A stretch of 5,133 bases of DNA, taken from positions 620 through 5,752 of the forward strand of contig MIAC01000222.1 in the NCBI GenBank assembly GCA_001830475.1, in the 5' to 3' direction. The DNA comes from Rhodospirillales bacterium RIFCSPLOWO2_12_FULL_67_15 (GTDB lineage Bacteria; Pseudomonadota; Alphaproteobacteria; Rhodospirillales; 2-12-FULL-67-15). The notes below the pieces were generated by a model. It searched no databases, had not been told where the DNA came from, and was given only the letters and a program-made list of their open reading frames with translations. Below, piece after piece: positions 5,076-5,133 of this stretch (the stretch's first letter is position 1; each line of letters starts with the position of its first letter). A program made the translations under genes and the position numbers.

Positions 5076-5133
5076 ATATTTGGCGCGCGCGGGGATTCCG
5101 TTGTTGGCCCGCCAAATATTGCGCCCCTACCGG
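5062..5133. repeat. perfect 24-bp inverted repeat, REPIN- or MITE-like element, cut by window edge
   Basis: The left arm 5062-5085 and the right arm 5110-5133 are exact reverse complements. Each holds TAGGGGCGC or its complement plus an AATATTTGGCG segment, and a 24-bp spacer separates them. The right arm runs into the window end, so the true element is probably longer; the left side continues through the palindromic unit to 5053. Two inverted copies of a short palindromic unit around a spacer is the layout of REPIN elements; a small MITE is the alternative. Confidence 0.7.

Noticed and set aside
1..5133. CRISPR arrays, tRNA or rRNA genes, transposase genes
   Set aside because: No regularly spaced direct repeats, no tRNA-like cloverleaf, no rRNA sequence and no recombinase motifs were seen on either strand.

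Overview
The window is GC-rich DNA, most likely from an alphaproteobacterium. The main evidence is a complete Rho factor whose wording is alphaproteobacterial ([15 protein letters not shown] at the start, PRTGKT in the P-loop, SSGKVLTGG). I cannot name the genus. The DNA is densely coded, and no gene-free gap exceeds about 330 bases.

Left to right on the plus strand: (1) the 3' part of a VOC (glyoxalase/bleomycin-resistance fold) protein, cut by the left edge, followed by a possible weak terminator; (2) a small secreted protein of unknown function with an Asp/His/Gly-rich patch and two cysteines; (3) a CuA-bearing cytochrome oxidase subunit II of the ba3 (B-family) type; (4) the matching heme-copper oxidase (HCO) subunit I; (5) a 64-residue protein with two membrane helices. 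Genes 3 to 5 are tightly spaced with clear ribosome sites and look like one operon for a membrane respiratory complex; gene 2 probably belongs to it. On the minus strand, converging on this operon and sharing its last stop-codon bases, lies rho, with a sigma-70-like promoter and a roughly 200-nt cytosine-rich leader. The right edge holds a perfect 24-bp inverted repeat related to a palindrome inside the subunit I gene.

The most interesting part is subunit I. It aligns to Thermus ba3 subunit I without gaps for about 105 residues, from the CuB His-His pair to the heme-ligand helix, so its family is secure. Its active site is not canonical. One CuB histidine and the high-spin heme histidine both read Tyr, the K-channel and propionate-site polar residues are replaced, and the low-spin heme histidines and the subunit II CuA site are intact. 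The frame also carries one in-frame TAG at codon 298. This is either a diverged HCO with a rebuilt or absent binuclear centre, or a gene beginning to decay. The Thermus comparison was done from memory and needs a real alignment.

The window also shows a rut-like rho leader suggesting autoregulation, and a REPIN-like palindromic repeat family with one copy inside a coding region.
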